DNA from: Desulfuromonadaceae bacterium
GTDB taxonomy: Bacteria; Desulfobacterota; Desulfuromonadia; Geobacterales; Pseudopelobacteraceae
Direction of reading: 5' to 3'
Assembly: GCA_028687585.1 (NCBI GenBank)
Contig: JAQTZV010000015.1
Span: 1-64,000 of the forward strand
Length of the DNA: 64,000 bases
In this document: in pieces, positions 1 to 8,524 of the stretch
Position numbering within the stretch: position 1 is the stretch's first letter
Layout: each line of letters opens with the position of its first letter
The notes under the pieces: generated by a model
The model's database searches: none
The model's input: only the letters and a program-made list of their open reading frames with translations
Told to the model about the DNA's origin: nothing
Position numbers and translations under genes: made by a program

Positions 1-1650
1 CCTGCCTCCTTGGTTGTGGCTCTGAGCCGTAGTAGATTCCTTCTCTAAAGCATAACCCACGTTAGCAAGGATGGCAGGTCTTTTAGTTTTTAAGCTCTGC
101 TTGGCAACTGACAACCATTATGTCTAGAGGTGGATCGAGAGACGCTGCATCTCCTACCACCTTCAGTGCAGGACTGGTTGCCCGAAGATCACCTGGCCCG
201 GTTTGTTGTCGAGATTGTAGAACAACTCGATCTGCGTTCTTTGAAAGCATCATATGCCGGTCGTGGTTCGCAGCCTTACAATCCTGCAATGCTGTTGGCG
301 CTTCTCTTTTACGGTTACTCAACGGGTGTGTTTTCCAGTCGGAAACTGGAGCGCAGCACATATGACTCGGTAGCTTTTCGGTTTATTGCAGCAAACCGTC
401 ATCCTGATCACGACACCATTGCCACATTCAGGAAGCGGTTCCTGAAAGAGCTTTCCGGTTTATTCGTCCAGATTCTGATGATTGCCCGTCAGATGAACAT
501 GCTGAAACTGGGCAGCGTCAGTCTGGACGGCAGCAAGGTAAAGGCAAATGCCTCCAAGCACAAAGCCTTGAGTTATGAGCACGCCTGCAAACTGGAAGTA
601 CAGCTCAAATCCGAAGTTGCAGACCTTCTCAAGAAAGCCGAATCAGCCGACAAAGCTGACATTCCGGATGGCATGAACGTTCCCGAAGAGCTTCAGCGTC
701 GTGAACAGCGTCTTGCCGGTATCGCCGCAGCCAAGACCGAGATCGAACGCCGTGCCACTGAACGGCACACACGTGAACAGGCCGCGTACGAAGAAAAGGT
801 CGCTGCACGGGCAAAGAAGGCAGAAGAATCCGGCAAGAAACCGAAAGGCAAGCAGTCCAAACCACCAGTAGCGGGGCCAATGCCCAAAGACCAGGTCAAC
901 TTAACTGATGAAGAATCCCGTATCATGCCAGTATCTGGTGGCGGCTTTGAGCAGACCTATAATGCCCAGGCTGCTGTTGATACAAAATCAAAACTGATCG
1001 TAACTGCCCATATAACCCAGCAGTCCAACGACAAGCAGGAACTGGAACCAACCCTGAAAAACCTGGCAGTCCTACCAAAGCAACTTGGCACCGTCACTGA
1101 GCTACTTGCCGACAGCGGTTACTTCAGTGAGACCAACGTCAATGCTTGCGTCGGTGAAAAGATAACGCCATATATCGCAGTCGATCGACAAAGCCACAAC
1201 CGGTCACTGTGGGAACGTTTCAAGGAGCCGCCACCGCTGCCCGATGATGCTGATTCAGTAACCACAATGAAGCACCGATTAAAAACCAAGGCTGGCAAGG
1301 CGGTGTATGCACTTCGCAAGGTAACCTCAGAACCGGTCTTTGGCATAATCAAAGCGGCCATGGGATTCCGTGGTTTCATGCTACGTGGCAAAGAATCGGC
1401 AACAGGTGAATGGAACCTCGCCTGTATGGCATACAATATCAAAAGGATGCATGCATTAAAACCAGCTTAACAAAGAACAAAAAGAACCCTGATATTTAAA
1501 AAAACAGGTCACACAAAATGCATTGTGACAGTACAAAGCCACAACTTCAGCTGACAAGACAGAAATATTGACGGTTCGAACTCACTCTGATGGATAAAAT
1601 TTCAGACAGGGGTGGTTTAGGCAAAATCCCAAGTCCGACAGACTCCTAGT
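1..1650 (+). mobile_element. IS1182-type insertion sequence, left end outside window
   Basis: One large transposase gene fills most of this segment. The stretch after it, 1471-1630, is non-coding and ends near 1631-1650 in a sequence (AAGTCCGACAGACTCCTAG) that I take as the right terminal inverted repeat. Its complement is not present in bases 1-130, so the left terminus probably lies before the window. Ends and target duplication were not verified; the IS1182 family is assigned from the transposase. Confidence 0.6.
130..1470 (+). CDS. IS1182-family transposase
   Basis: This 446-residue DDE transposase moves the surrounding IS. The N-terminal third is the DUF772-type domain (YNPAMLLALLFYGYSTGVFS near residue 52, then RHPDHDTIATFRKRF). 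The centre carries the first catalytic block (LDGSKVKANASKHKAL) followed by a charged, coiled-coil-like Lys/Glu/Ala insertion at about 175-245. The C-terminal half has the second block (ADSGYFSETN) and the EPVFGIIKAAMGFRGFMLRG motif typical of the family. Length is normal and there is no frameshift, so it may still be active. It borders the catabolic segment on its left. Confidence 0.9.
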   Translation: MDRETLHLLPPSVQDWLPEDHLARFVVEIVEQLDLRSLKASYAGRGSQPYNPAMLLALLFYGYSTGVFSSRKLERSTYDSVAFRFIAANRHPDHDTIATFRKRFLKELSGLFVQILMIARQMNMLKLGSVSLDGSKVKANASKHKALSYEHACKLEVQLKSEVADLLKKAESADKADIPDGMNVPEELQRREQRLAGIAAAKTEIERRATERHTREQAAYEEKVAARAKKAEESGKKPKGKQSKPPVAGPMPKDQVNLTDEESRIMPVSGGGFEQTYNAQAAVDTKSKLIVTAHITQQSNDKQELEPTLKNLAVLPKQLGTVTELLADSGYFSETNVNACVGEKITPYIAVDRQSHNRSLWERFKEPPPLPDDADSVTTMKHRLKTKAGKAVYALRKVTSEPVFGIIKAAMGFRGFMLRGKESATGEWNLACMAYNIKRMHALKPA

Positions 1651-1770
1651 TCCCACCCATGATGCAGAACGCAATCACACTCTACGCTGTATCTGCTTTC
1701 ACAGTGGCGAAGTTACTATTGCTTAACAGGCGCTACCTATGACAGTGACAAATGAACGGAGAAGTTAGGA
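1651..1770. other. intergenic between IS and hexapeptide gene
   Basis: Non-coding sequence to the right of the IS. The only functional signal seen is a purine-rich ribosome-binding stretch (GGAGAAGTTAGGA, around 1758-1770) directly before the TTG start of the next gene. No terminator or clear sigma-70 promoter was recognised. Confidence 0.4.
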
Positions 1771-2340
1771 TTGGCTAAAGTTTATGAAATTGGCGGGGTT
1801 ATTCCGGTTATTGACCCAACTTCATTTGTACACCCGGATGCCGTCATTATGGGAGACGTTATTATTGGTCGTTGCTGCTATATCGGGCCATGCGCCTGCT
1901 TAAGAGGTGATCTTGGTCGCATTATGATCGGAGCAGGGGTAAATATTCAAGATACATGTATCATTCACTCATTTCCCGGAGAGAATGTAATTCTGGAGGA
2001 AAACTGTCATGTGGGTCACGGGACAATATTGCATGGTTGTACCATAGGGAAAAAGGCACTAATCGGTATGAACTCAGTAGTGATGGACCGCGCCGTTATT
2101 GGAGAGAACTCCTTTGTTGCTGCGATGTCTTTCGTACGATCCGGTATGTCTACAGGTGCAAACATGCTGATTGGCGGAGTGCCCGCAAAGGAAATGCGGC
2201 CCCTGAATGAAGAAGAGATTCTTTGGAAGTTGAAGGGGACTAAATTGTATCAGCAGCTAGCGGCCCATTCCAATATTACAATGAAGGAGGTGATCCCGTT
2301 GGAATCAGTTGAGCTGAATCGCAGGCGGGTAACCTTCTGA
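1771..2340 (+). CDS. gamma-carbonic anhydrase/PaaY-CaiE-like hexapeptide protein
   Basis: This 189-residue left-handed beta-helix protein has hexapeptide repeats throughout (VIMGDVIIGRCCYIGPCACL, IGAGVNIQDTCIIHSFPG, VGHGTILHGCTIG, IGMNSVVMDRAVIGENSFVA). It keeps the histidines that bind metal in gamma-class carbonic anhydrases (IIHS, NCHVGHG, LHGC). The C-terminal tail matches the PaaY/CaiE subgroup, some members of which act as thioesterases or maintain CoA-linked pathways. Translation probably starts at TTG 1771, because there is no ATG in frame at this position and a purine-rich SD precedes it. Context with bamA and other CoA-type genes favours a role in aromatic or acyl-CoA metabolism, but substrate is unknown. 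Confidence 0.75.
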   Translation: MAKVYEIGGVIPVIDPTSFVHPDAVIMGDVIIGRCCYIGPCACLRGDLGRIMIGAGVNIQDTCIIHSFPGENVILEENCHVGHGTILHGCTIGKKALIGMNSVVMDRAVIGENSFVAAMSFVRSGMSTGANMLIGGVPAKEMRPLNEEEILWKLKGTKLYQQLAAHSNITMKEVIPLESVELNRRRVTF

Positions 2341-2548
2341 AAATCGGTTCTTCATCAAGATGAAATATATTGAAAGGTATATGCGATTATTTTGACAAGA
2401 CCACTGGCCTGACAAAAATTTTCACACCTGTCGCAAATCTCGTCAAAAAAGTCTAAGAGCCAGAATTTACACTTTAGGAAAAGTATTCCTGGACAACGAA
2501 AAACGACACTTCAAGAAAAAGGAGAAGACGAGGGAGAAAATATTTAGG

Positions 2549-3784
2549 CTATCGGTAACGATCAACGGAGTTTCCCGGCACCCTGAGTTCACCGTTCACA
2601 TTTTCCAGGTCAAGCCACCATTTAGCCTTCGGATCGGGCTTGCCGTACCCCATTAGATCATCACCCCAAATGGCCATATTCCGGACCGGCGGAACATTAC
2701 GCATGGTCCAGTTTATCATACGGTGAAACGGAGTGTATGGCTTGTTCCACGGGCAGACCTTGATGCAGGTACCGCAACCGGAGCCCTTCTGATTTCCCAC
2801 CCGCATTGATGTACACTTCTCCACATCGATCGGCCACTTTTCATAGCCGTTATGGATCACCTTACCACTATTGCATATAGCGTTGGAAGGGCATTCCCTC
2901 GCACACTTTTTGCACTTGTCACAGAAATCTTGGAGCCCAAAATCTATGGGTTTATCCACTGCAAGGGGGAGATCCGTGGTGACGATGGCAGCCTTAAAGC
3001 GGGGTCCTAGAAAGGGATTTATGACGATGTCACCGACGCGGGACATCTCGCCGAGACCGGCCCAGAGAAGAATGGGGGGGACGACTACCTGATAGTTCCA
3101 GGCGTGATGTGCACGGGCAGAATACCCGAGGCTCCTGATATAGTCTGCAAGAATACAAGCGATAAAGCCGGAAGTTGAATAGGAGAGAAAGCTCATTGAG
3201 TTGCTGATCCAGTCATTGCCGGTGAAGCCTTTTGCCGTGCGCCAATCCTGATCGACCAGAATGGCAATTGCGTGTTTGTGTGGCAGATCTATCGGTTTTC
3301 CATCAGAGGAACTATGAGAGTACTCAGCATAGTGTGGGAGATCACAGATACCAACGGCATCGGATCGAAGGAAGTATGCGGTTTCCTTGATATGCCGGGC
3401 CATGAAGTGCGGATCATCGGTACCGGGCGCTTTCGTGGCTGCAACAGAATTCATTACAGAAGTTGTTTGTCCACGGTACGAGAGGTCCCTCGAAATAAGC
3501 CCCTCACCATCCACAAGGCGTCCAAGAACGGCTGCCATGGTTCTGAGAGATCCCGAAAGGGGATGCTTCTGTACAAATCGCTTGATCTCACCGGCCAGAA
3601 ACGGTCCAAAGTCTCCTCGCCCCGCCCGGGCAAATCCATGTTCCCGTTGGTCGGTACGTTGGACGAGGTGATCAGAGATGGATGTTGTTGGTCGGTCAAC
3701 TCTCTTCAAAGTATGAACCGGGAATGGGTCGTAACATTCAGCGGATGTTCGGTCTCTCCATTTGGATGAAAATATTCGACTCAT
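2549..3784 (-). CDS. reductive dehalogenase-like corrinoid/Fe-S protein lacking a Tat signal
   Basis: This 411-residue protein matches the catalytic part of RdhA reductive dehalogenases, corrinoid and two-[4Fe-4S] enzymes that remove halogens reductively. The C-terminal part has two ferredoxin-like motifs: CDKCKKCARECP (Cx2Cx2Cx3C, about residue 283) and CTSMRV...GCGTCIKVCP (Cx12Cx2Cx3C). Between and before them lie the conserved PIDFG and WPID segments. The N-terminus starts near the VDRPTT block that in respiratory RdhA follows the twin-arginine leader, and no RRxFLK or hydrophobic leader is present, so the protein is predicted cytoplasmic. The start chosen (3784) has a clear AAGGAGA; an ATG 24 bases upstream is not better placed. 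No rdhB membrane anchor is adjacent. A QueG-like function is less likely given the RdhA-specific blocks. Substrate unknown; halogenated aromatic compounds are an inference from bamA nearby. Confidence 0.8.
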   Translation of the reverse strand: MSRIFSSKWRDRTSAECYDPFPVHTLKRVDRPTTSISDHLVQRTDQREHGFARAGRGDFGPFLAGEIKRFVQKHPLSGSLRTMAAVLGRLVDGEGLISRDLSYRGQTTSVMNSVAATKAPGTDDPHFMARHIKETAYFLRSDAVGICDLPHYAEYSHSSSDGKPIDLPHKHAIAILVDQDWRTAKGFTGNDWISNSMSFLSYSTSGFIACILADYIRSLGYSARAHHAWNYQVVVPPILLWAGLGEMSRVGDIVINPFLGPRFKAAIVTTDLPLAVDKPIDFGLQDFCDKCKKCARECPSNAICNSGKVIHNGYEKWPIDVEKCTSMRVGNQKGSGCGTCIKVCPWNKPYTPFHRMINWTMRNVPPVRNMAIWGDDLMGYGKPDPKAKWWLDLENVNGELRVPGNSVDRYR

Positions 3785-4150
3785 AGGACAGGTCTCCTTT
3801 AAGTGCACTCAGCAGGTGTCATCAACAATGTTCATACCATCATCTGATGTGACCTCGTACACCGGATTGCACGGCATACCGTGCGGATCAGTCAGAGTAA
3901 ACCTTCAACTCAAAATTGGTGACAACAATATTGCGTTGCAAATTAAACCTCATTATCGTTGCGAAACTACATGAGAATAAATATGCTATGGCTGGCAGGA
4001 TTACCAGCTTCATAAATTCAGAATTAAGACGAAGACCGGTACAAGCTTGTGTTCTGCATAACCATCCCAGTGACGTCTGCCGTCATTTTACGTTTCCCCC
4101 TGATATATGGTCGGGCATCATCACCAATTATCGGCAAAGGAGTCATTTTA

Positions 4151-4460
4151 TGACAGAAGTCGAGAAAAAACAGGTGGCGGTATTCAGGTACATGATCATT
4201 AATGGGTTTGTTGGCGGTCGGCGATTGGTTCATGGAGAGCAGGAAAAGCTCTTGGCGGAGAAGTGCACCCACAGGTGGTGTATCCCTCTTTCCGGCAAAA
4301 ACCGCAATAAGCCGCAGCACGCTACTGCATTGGGTACGGATTTGCTCGAATAGCAGCAATAAGCTCGAATCCCTGTATCCGAAAGGCAGCAGTGCAACGC
4401 CGGGTCAACAAAGATCGCACAGTGGTTGTGGATTGCCGTCTATTCAACTCCTTAGATGCT
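4151..4460 (+). pseudogene. decayed DDE transposase remnant (N- and C-terminal pieces joined)
   Basis: From the ATG at 4151 one frame encodes a transposase-like N-terminus (FRYMIINGFVGG, LVHGEQEKLLAEKC, RWCIP). The match shifts to a second frame near 4295 (TAISRSTLLHWVRI, KLESLYPKGSS) and then to a third near 4390 (NKDRTVVVDCRLFNS). That last piece resembles the Mu-type C-terminal domain of integrase-core transposases. The catalytic core between the helix-turn-helix part and the C-terminal piece is missing. It is therefore a scar of an old insertion with at least two frame changes and a large internal deletion. Remaining sequence between 3785 and 4604 contains no other gene that I can support. 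Confidence 0.55.
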
Positions 4461-4604
4461 GCAACTGAACCGTTACAGAGCACGGCTTAACTCAAATACC
4501 ATCAGATAAACCGAGCATTAAGACCTCTCGAATTGGCCATGGATTAATGCCATCTTGAATGCTTAATAGGATTGGGTATCTAATTTCATAATATTTCAAA
4601 CTAC

Positions 4605-4895
4605 TTATTCAATCCGCGTCATTTTATGGACGTCCAACTTTTCGACCAAGCTACTAGTGGCGTTAACATAGTTCTTGAAATGTTCCGTATTCATATGGCT
4701 TTTGAGGCACGCAGGACTCTCCCATGTTTCATAGAAGATAAATACTGCTGGATCACTATTATCCTGATGAAGATTGTACTCAATACACCCGTACTCTTTT
4801 CTGGTCGGAGTGATAAGTTTTATCATTTCGGTTTTGACGTTCTCTACAGATTCCTTTTTAACTGTAATCGTTGCAACTAATGATAATTTTGACAC
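4605..4895 (-). CDS. antibiotic biosynthesis monooxygenase (ABM) domain protein, YgiN-like
   Basis: This 96-residue single ABM ferredoxin-like domain protein has the usual features: KKESVENVKTEMIKLITPTR, then GCIEYNLHQDN, VFIFYETWES and LKSHMNTEHFKNY. Family members include quinol monooxygenase YgiN and heme-degrading or small-ring oxidising enzymes that use no cofactor. In an anaerobe its role is more likely quinone or reactive-intermediate handling, but this is inference. It stands alone on the minus strand between the RdhA homologue and the SDR gene, with about 250 bases of non-coding sequence on each side. Confidence 0.75.
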   Translation of the reverse strand: MSKLSLVATITVKKESVENVKTEMIKLITPTRKEYGCIEYNLHQDNSDPAVFIFYETWESPACLKSHMNTEHFKNYVNATSSLVEKLDVHKMTRIE

Positions 4896-5148
4896 TTGTC
4901 ACCTCTTTTTGAATATTGTTTGTGCATAATGATGAGGTACTGGCGGTTGTATTGGTCTTTCGGTTAATTGCTGCGTTAGTATTGTAATGGATCTTCAATG
5001 GTTCAAAAAGCTAAGGCTCATTTTTCTCAATGATTTCAAAAAGTATCCTTGTGTAACAGGAATCAATCACTAATTGAAGAGCGGCATTCCTGGTCAGTAC
5101 GAGCCGTTATGCTGGGAGGGAGTGCCCATTGGCCACTTCCTTCCAGAT

Positions 5149-5862
5149 TTAAATGTACTGCCCAGCATCAACCTTTATCACTTCTCCCGTTATCATTTGA
5201 GCTCTATCAGAAAGCAGGAAGAGTACAATGTTAGCAATATCTATGGGGTTCGCCGCCTCCGGCAGCACACACTCAGACTTAGATTTGGCAAGAATATCCT
5301 CCGGCATGGCCTTTGCCATTTCAGTCAAGACCAAACCGGGTGCGACACAATTAACCGTTATCCCTTTAGGGCCTAGTTCCCTGGCAATAGTTTTAGTCAG
5401 ACCTATCAGCCCTGCTTTAGAGGCACAATAATTTGCCTGCCCAAACTTTCCGCGAAGTCCATTTATAGAAGTGATGTTGACAATCCGACCATAACCAACT
5501 TCGCGCATGCCTGGGGCTAACGCTCTAACAACATTAAAGGTTCCTGTGAGATTCACTGATATGACCGATAGCCACTCATCGTCAGTCATCTTCGTTACAC
5601 TTCGGTCCCTTGTAATACCTGCATTGTTGACCAAAAGGGTTACCGTATCTGGTATTTGATCTAATGCCTTAGCTACACTTGATGGATCTGCAACATTAAC
5701 CGAGTGGAACTGATATGATTCTTCACTTTCACCTTGGACCATGTCAAAAACATGTACTTTCGCTCCAAATGCAATTAAAGATCGAGTTATCTCAAGCCCA
5801 ATCCCACGTGCGCCTCCGGTAACAACAGCAACGCGGCCTTTAAAATCGATGAAATTATTCAT
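5149..5862 (-). CDS. short-chain dehydrogenase/reductase (FabG/PhaB-like)
   Basis: This 237-residue classical SDR has the cofactor motif TGGARGIG (about residues 13-20), NNAG (near 85), the catalytic Ser in NITSINGLRG, the YCASK pair, and the C-terminal TGEVIKVDAG. Length and motifs fit 3-oxoacyl-ACP or acetoacetyl-CoA reductases, which reduce a 3-keto group with NAD(P)H. The start at 5862 is preceded by GGAGGA at good spacing, and the longer reading frame upstream has no such signal. Next to bamA and a TRAP binding protein, reduction or oxidation of a beta-hydroxyacyl-CoA in ring-fission product metabolism is plausible but unproven. Confidence 0.85.
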   Translation of the reverse strand: MNNFIDFKGRVAVVTGGARGIGLEITRSLIAFGAKVHVFDMVQGESEESYQFHSVNVADPSSVAKALDQIPDTVTLLVNNAGITRDRSVTKMTDDEWLSVISVNLTGTFNVVRALAPGMREVGYGRIVNITSINGLRGKFGQANYCASKAGLIGLTKTIARELGPKGITVNCVAPGLVLTEMAKAMPEDILAKSKSECVLPEAANPIDIANIVLFLLSDRAQMITGEVIKVDAGQYI

Positions 5863-6032
5863 ATTTCCTCCATGTCCATTAGGAAGCTTCACCACTAATA
5901 TTGACAAATCGCTATCATGAAATAAAGAAATCCCCCGCTTGCAAGCAATGATGTCATCGCTGCGGCAAAACATCTTTCAAACATAGCGGGGGGCTGACTG
6001 CTGCCCTATGTTTATAAGTCATAGGCAGTTCG

Positions 6033-7074
6033 CTAATCGTTGTATTTCTTAAGCAGGGCTTTGGCATCTTGTAGGAGCGCCTTACCATTAACCCCTTTGG
6101 CCCCAACCTCTTTGATCCAGCCATCATCAACGGATTCTGTGGCCTTCACCCAGCGCCTGTATTCAGTATCACTCAAGACGTTGATGGTGTTGTGACGATC
6201 AACTGCAATCTTACGTGCCGGTGGGGTCCCATTATCAAATATACTGCCCGCCCACCGGGATGTTTCGAGACCACTATTTTGATCAATAACTTTCTTCAAT
6301 TCTGGAGAAAGGCTGTTGTATTTGGCCTGATTCATCGCCATGACAAAGATGGAGTTTGCCATTTTGGGCTGGTGTGGAGCGCTCTCAGTATGGGTTTTGC
6401 AAATTTCCTGCAATTTATATGGTGTCGCAACTTCCCACGGAAGAGAAGCGCCATCCACGATATTTTTTGAAATTGCCTCCGACACTGCCGGAACCGGCAT
6501 CTGAACCGGAACGGCACCGAGTGCAGCCAGTGTTTTTGAAGCGATCCGCCCTGCACCACGGATCTTTAATCCTTTAAGATCTTCGAGAGTTTTTACAGAC
6601 TTTCTACCAAAATGCAGCTGGTTGCCGTCATGTACATGAAGTAATGATCAGCTTAACTCCCTTGAATTCGTCTAATGCATTCTTCTGAATGAAATCCCAC
6701 AAGGCCTGGCTCCCTTTATCGGCACGGTTGATCATGAATGGCAGTTCAAACACCTCTGACTTGGTGAAACGTCCTGCCTGGTAGGTTGGTATCGTCCAGA
6801 TAATATCGGCAACACCATCACGTGCCTGGTCCATAAGTTGGGACGGAGTTCCACCTAGTTGCATGGATGGATAGATCTGGCACTTGAGTTTACCGTCAGA
6901 TTCCTTTCTGATCTTATCACACCAAGGAAGAAGTATTAACTTATGAAAATTGTGACTGGGCGGTACAAAATGAGCGACCTTAATGATCACTGGCTCCGAG
7001 GCAGCATTGGCAAGAGCAGATCCAAACACGATTGCTGCAACGGTAAACATAATTAGCACCTTGAGCTGTTTCAT
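6033..7074 (-). pseudogene. TRAP transporter solute-binding protein DctP, frameshifted
   Basis: The 5' part (7074 down to about 6640) encodes a signal peptide (MKQLKVLIMFTVAAIVFGSA) and the N-lobe of a DctP-type periplasmic binding protein (KVAHFVPPSHNFHK, YPSMQLGGTPSQLMDQ). The frame then ends in a TGA. The next frame carries the rest of the protein (HDGNQLHFG, LKGLKIRGAGRI) to the normal end at 6033. A one-base insertion near 6632-6640 explains this; restoring frame gives one DctP of normal length. The cognate DctQ/DctM membrane subunits are not in the window. Other members bind organic acids; the ligand here cannot be named. A sequencing error is a possible alternative. Confidence 0.75.
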
Positions 7075-7127
7075 TACTATTCTCCTCTTCCAGTAGTTAC
7101 GTTAAAATATATTTAACTGCTGTGTCA

Positions 7128-8270
7128 CTATTTATTGCCTGGCATCAGGCTTTCTGTCAGTTCCTTGCTCCAGGACACACCCTTCGCCAAGGCCTGACGC
7201 AGTTTGATGAAATCAATTTCACGGCCGGTTTCCTTGGTGCCGCTGTTGAATGCGGTAAAGCCGGCACGGGCTTCACCCATCATGTTGAGTGCCAGCCACG
7301 CCCGGGAATTTTCCTTATTCTTGTTCCAGGCATCCAGCTTGGGTTTACGCAGCTCTTCAAGACTCTTAGTTGTGCATTCGGGGAAGGTTTCCAACAGCTT
7401 GGCACACAGGTCTTCGACCATCTGATCGAGCAGGCTCAGATCAATCTCGCCGCCTTTGATAACGGCTTGGCCCTCTTTAAAGGCATCACCGGTTTTGAAC
7501 TCACCATGGATATAGCGGCCATACTCGTCAAGCAGTTGGTCGGTAATAACAGTTGGGTTGGCAACGAATTTGCCATTGATTTTAAGTGCCGGAACCACTC
7601 CGGATACAATGCCAAGGCGAGCAGACTTATGGGCAGAGAACGGTTCACATAGGGTGCCGGAAACCATCGCCTGCTCACTGCCGATCATAAGCGGCAGAAA
7701 GTCGGTGGCTCCGCCAAGGGCAGATGAACCATGTTTGGGCCCGGCCTGGCCGAAGCTGGCGAGGTCCTGAGTGACAGAGAAGTCGCATGCCAGACCGATT
7801 TCCTGCCCACCACCAACACGCATGCCGTTAACACGGCAAATAACTGGTTTGTCGCAGACAAAGAGTGCCGACAGCATATCCATGAATATCCGCAAATACT
7901 GACGATACTCCTGGTGGTTACCAGAATAGTACTCCGCGTATTCCTTGGTATTGCCGCCGGTACAAAACGCCTTGTCGCCAGCACCGGTAAGCACAACGGC
8001 ATTGACAGAACGATCAAGAGCGGCTGCGCGGAAAGCTACCGTGAGGGCTTTAAGCATATTCGTCGTATAAGCGTTGTACTGTTTGGGATTGTTGAAAGTG
8101 ATCCAAACATTGAAAAGGCCTTCCGCAATCGAACCGTCGCGGCGCTTGGCGGGACGCTTCTCATAAAGAAGCATGCTGTCGCATAGGCTCTCAACTGTTA
8201 CATCAACCAGATTGTGGTCAATCAAAAATGATGGTGCCGTGCTCGCAATTACCTCGTCTGTTGTTGCCAT
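7128..8270 (-). CDS. bamA: 6-oxocyclohex-1-ene-1-carbonyl-CoA hydrolase
   Basis: BamA opens the ring of 6-oxocyclohex-1-ene-1-carbonyl-CoA by water addition and C-C cleavage, giving 3-hydroxypimelyl-CoA in anaerobic benzoyl-CoA degradation. The 380-residue product is an enoyl-CoA hydratase/crotonase-fold enzyme with BamA hallmarks: WITFNNPKQYNAYTTNML, GAGDKAFCTGGNTKEYAEYY, VNGMRVGGGQEIGLACDFSV, then FGQAGPKHGS, LGGATDFLPLM and MVSGTLCEPFSAHK. The start at 8270 has AAGGAGA in front, so an ATG six codons upstream is rejected. No other bam gene (benzoyl-CoA reductase, BamQ or BamR) is in the window, so it is either an extra copy or a split-off part of the pathway. Upstream lies a palindromic operator. 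Confidence 0.93.
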   Translation of the reverse strand: MATTDEVIASTAPSFLIDHNLVDVTVESLCDSMLLYEKRPAKRRDGSIAEGLFNVWITFNNPKQYNAYTTNMLKALTVAFRAAALDRSVNAVVLTGAGDKAFCTGGNTKEYAEYYSGNHQEYRQYLRIFMDMLSALFVCDKPVICRVNGMRVGGGQEIGLACDFSVTQDLASFGQAGPKHGSSALGGATDFLPLMIGSEQAMVSGTLCEPFSAHKSARLGIVSGVVPALKINGKFVANPTVITDQLLDEYGRYIHGEFKTGDAFKEGQAVIKGGEIDLSLLDQMVEDLCAKLLETFPECTTKSLEELRKPKLDAWNKNKENSRAWLALNMMGEARAGFTAFNSGTKETGREIDFIKLRQALAKGVSWSKELTESLMPGNK

Positions 8271-8328
8271 GGTCTGTCTCCTTTGCAATTTGAGTTTTTA
8301 TAACTGGAACTAAATCTTTTCTCTCTCA

Positions 8329-8350
8329 AAAGAACGAACGTACGTTCTTT
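8329..8350. promoter_or_regulatory. palindromic operator upstream of bamA
   Basis: The stretch 8329-8350 is a near-perfect 22-bp palindrome with an exact 12-bp core GAACGTACGTTC at 8336-8347. It lies about 60-80 bases before the bamA start, where a repressor site would be expected. GAACG-spacer-CGTTC symmetry is common for TetR-family regulators of acyl-CoA and aromatic genes; that family assignment is inference, and no regulator gene is adjacent. The remainder of 8271-8524 is AT-rich with nothing else recognised. Confidence 0.55.
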
Positions 8351-8524
8351 GCTAGATAAACAATTACTATTTTAAATTTTAATTGTCAATATTTTTTTTT
8401 ACAACCCAGCGGCATGTATTAATACCCCTCCTCTGGGGCAAATCGGCGTACTTAATACTAAATTGCAATCAAACATTATTTAACCTTCTGAGTAACTTCA
8501 TCGTAAGTGTTTGATTTTAAGTGG

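Noticed and set aside
2549-3784. Epoxyqueuosine reductase QueG
   Set aside because: QueG lacks the VDRPTT and PIDFG-type blocks, and the order of domains here follows RdhA; the confidence is not full.
3785-4150. Additional short gene in the gap after the RdhA homologue
   Set aside because: Open frames here have no SD or recognised family and lie beside the transposase scar.
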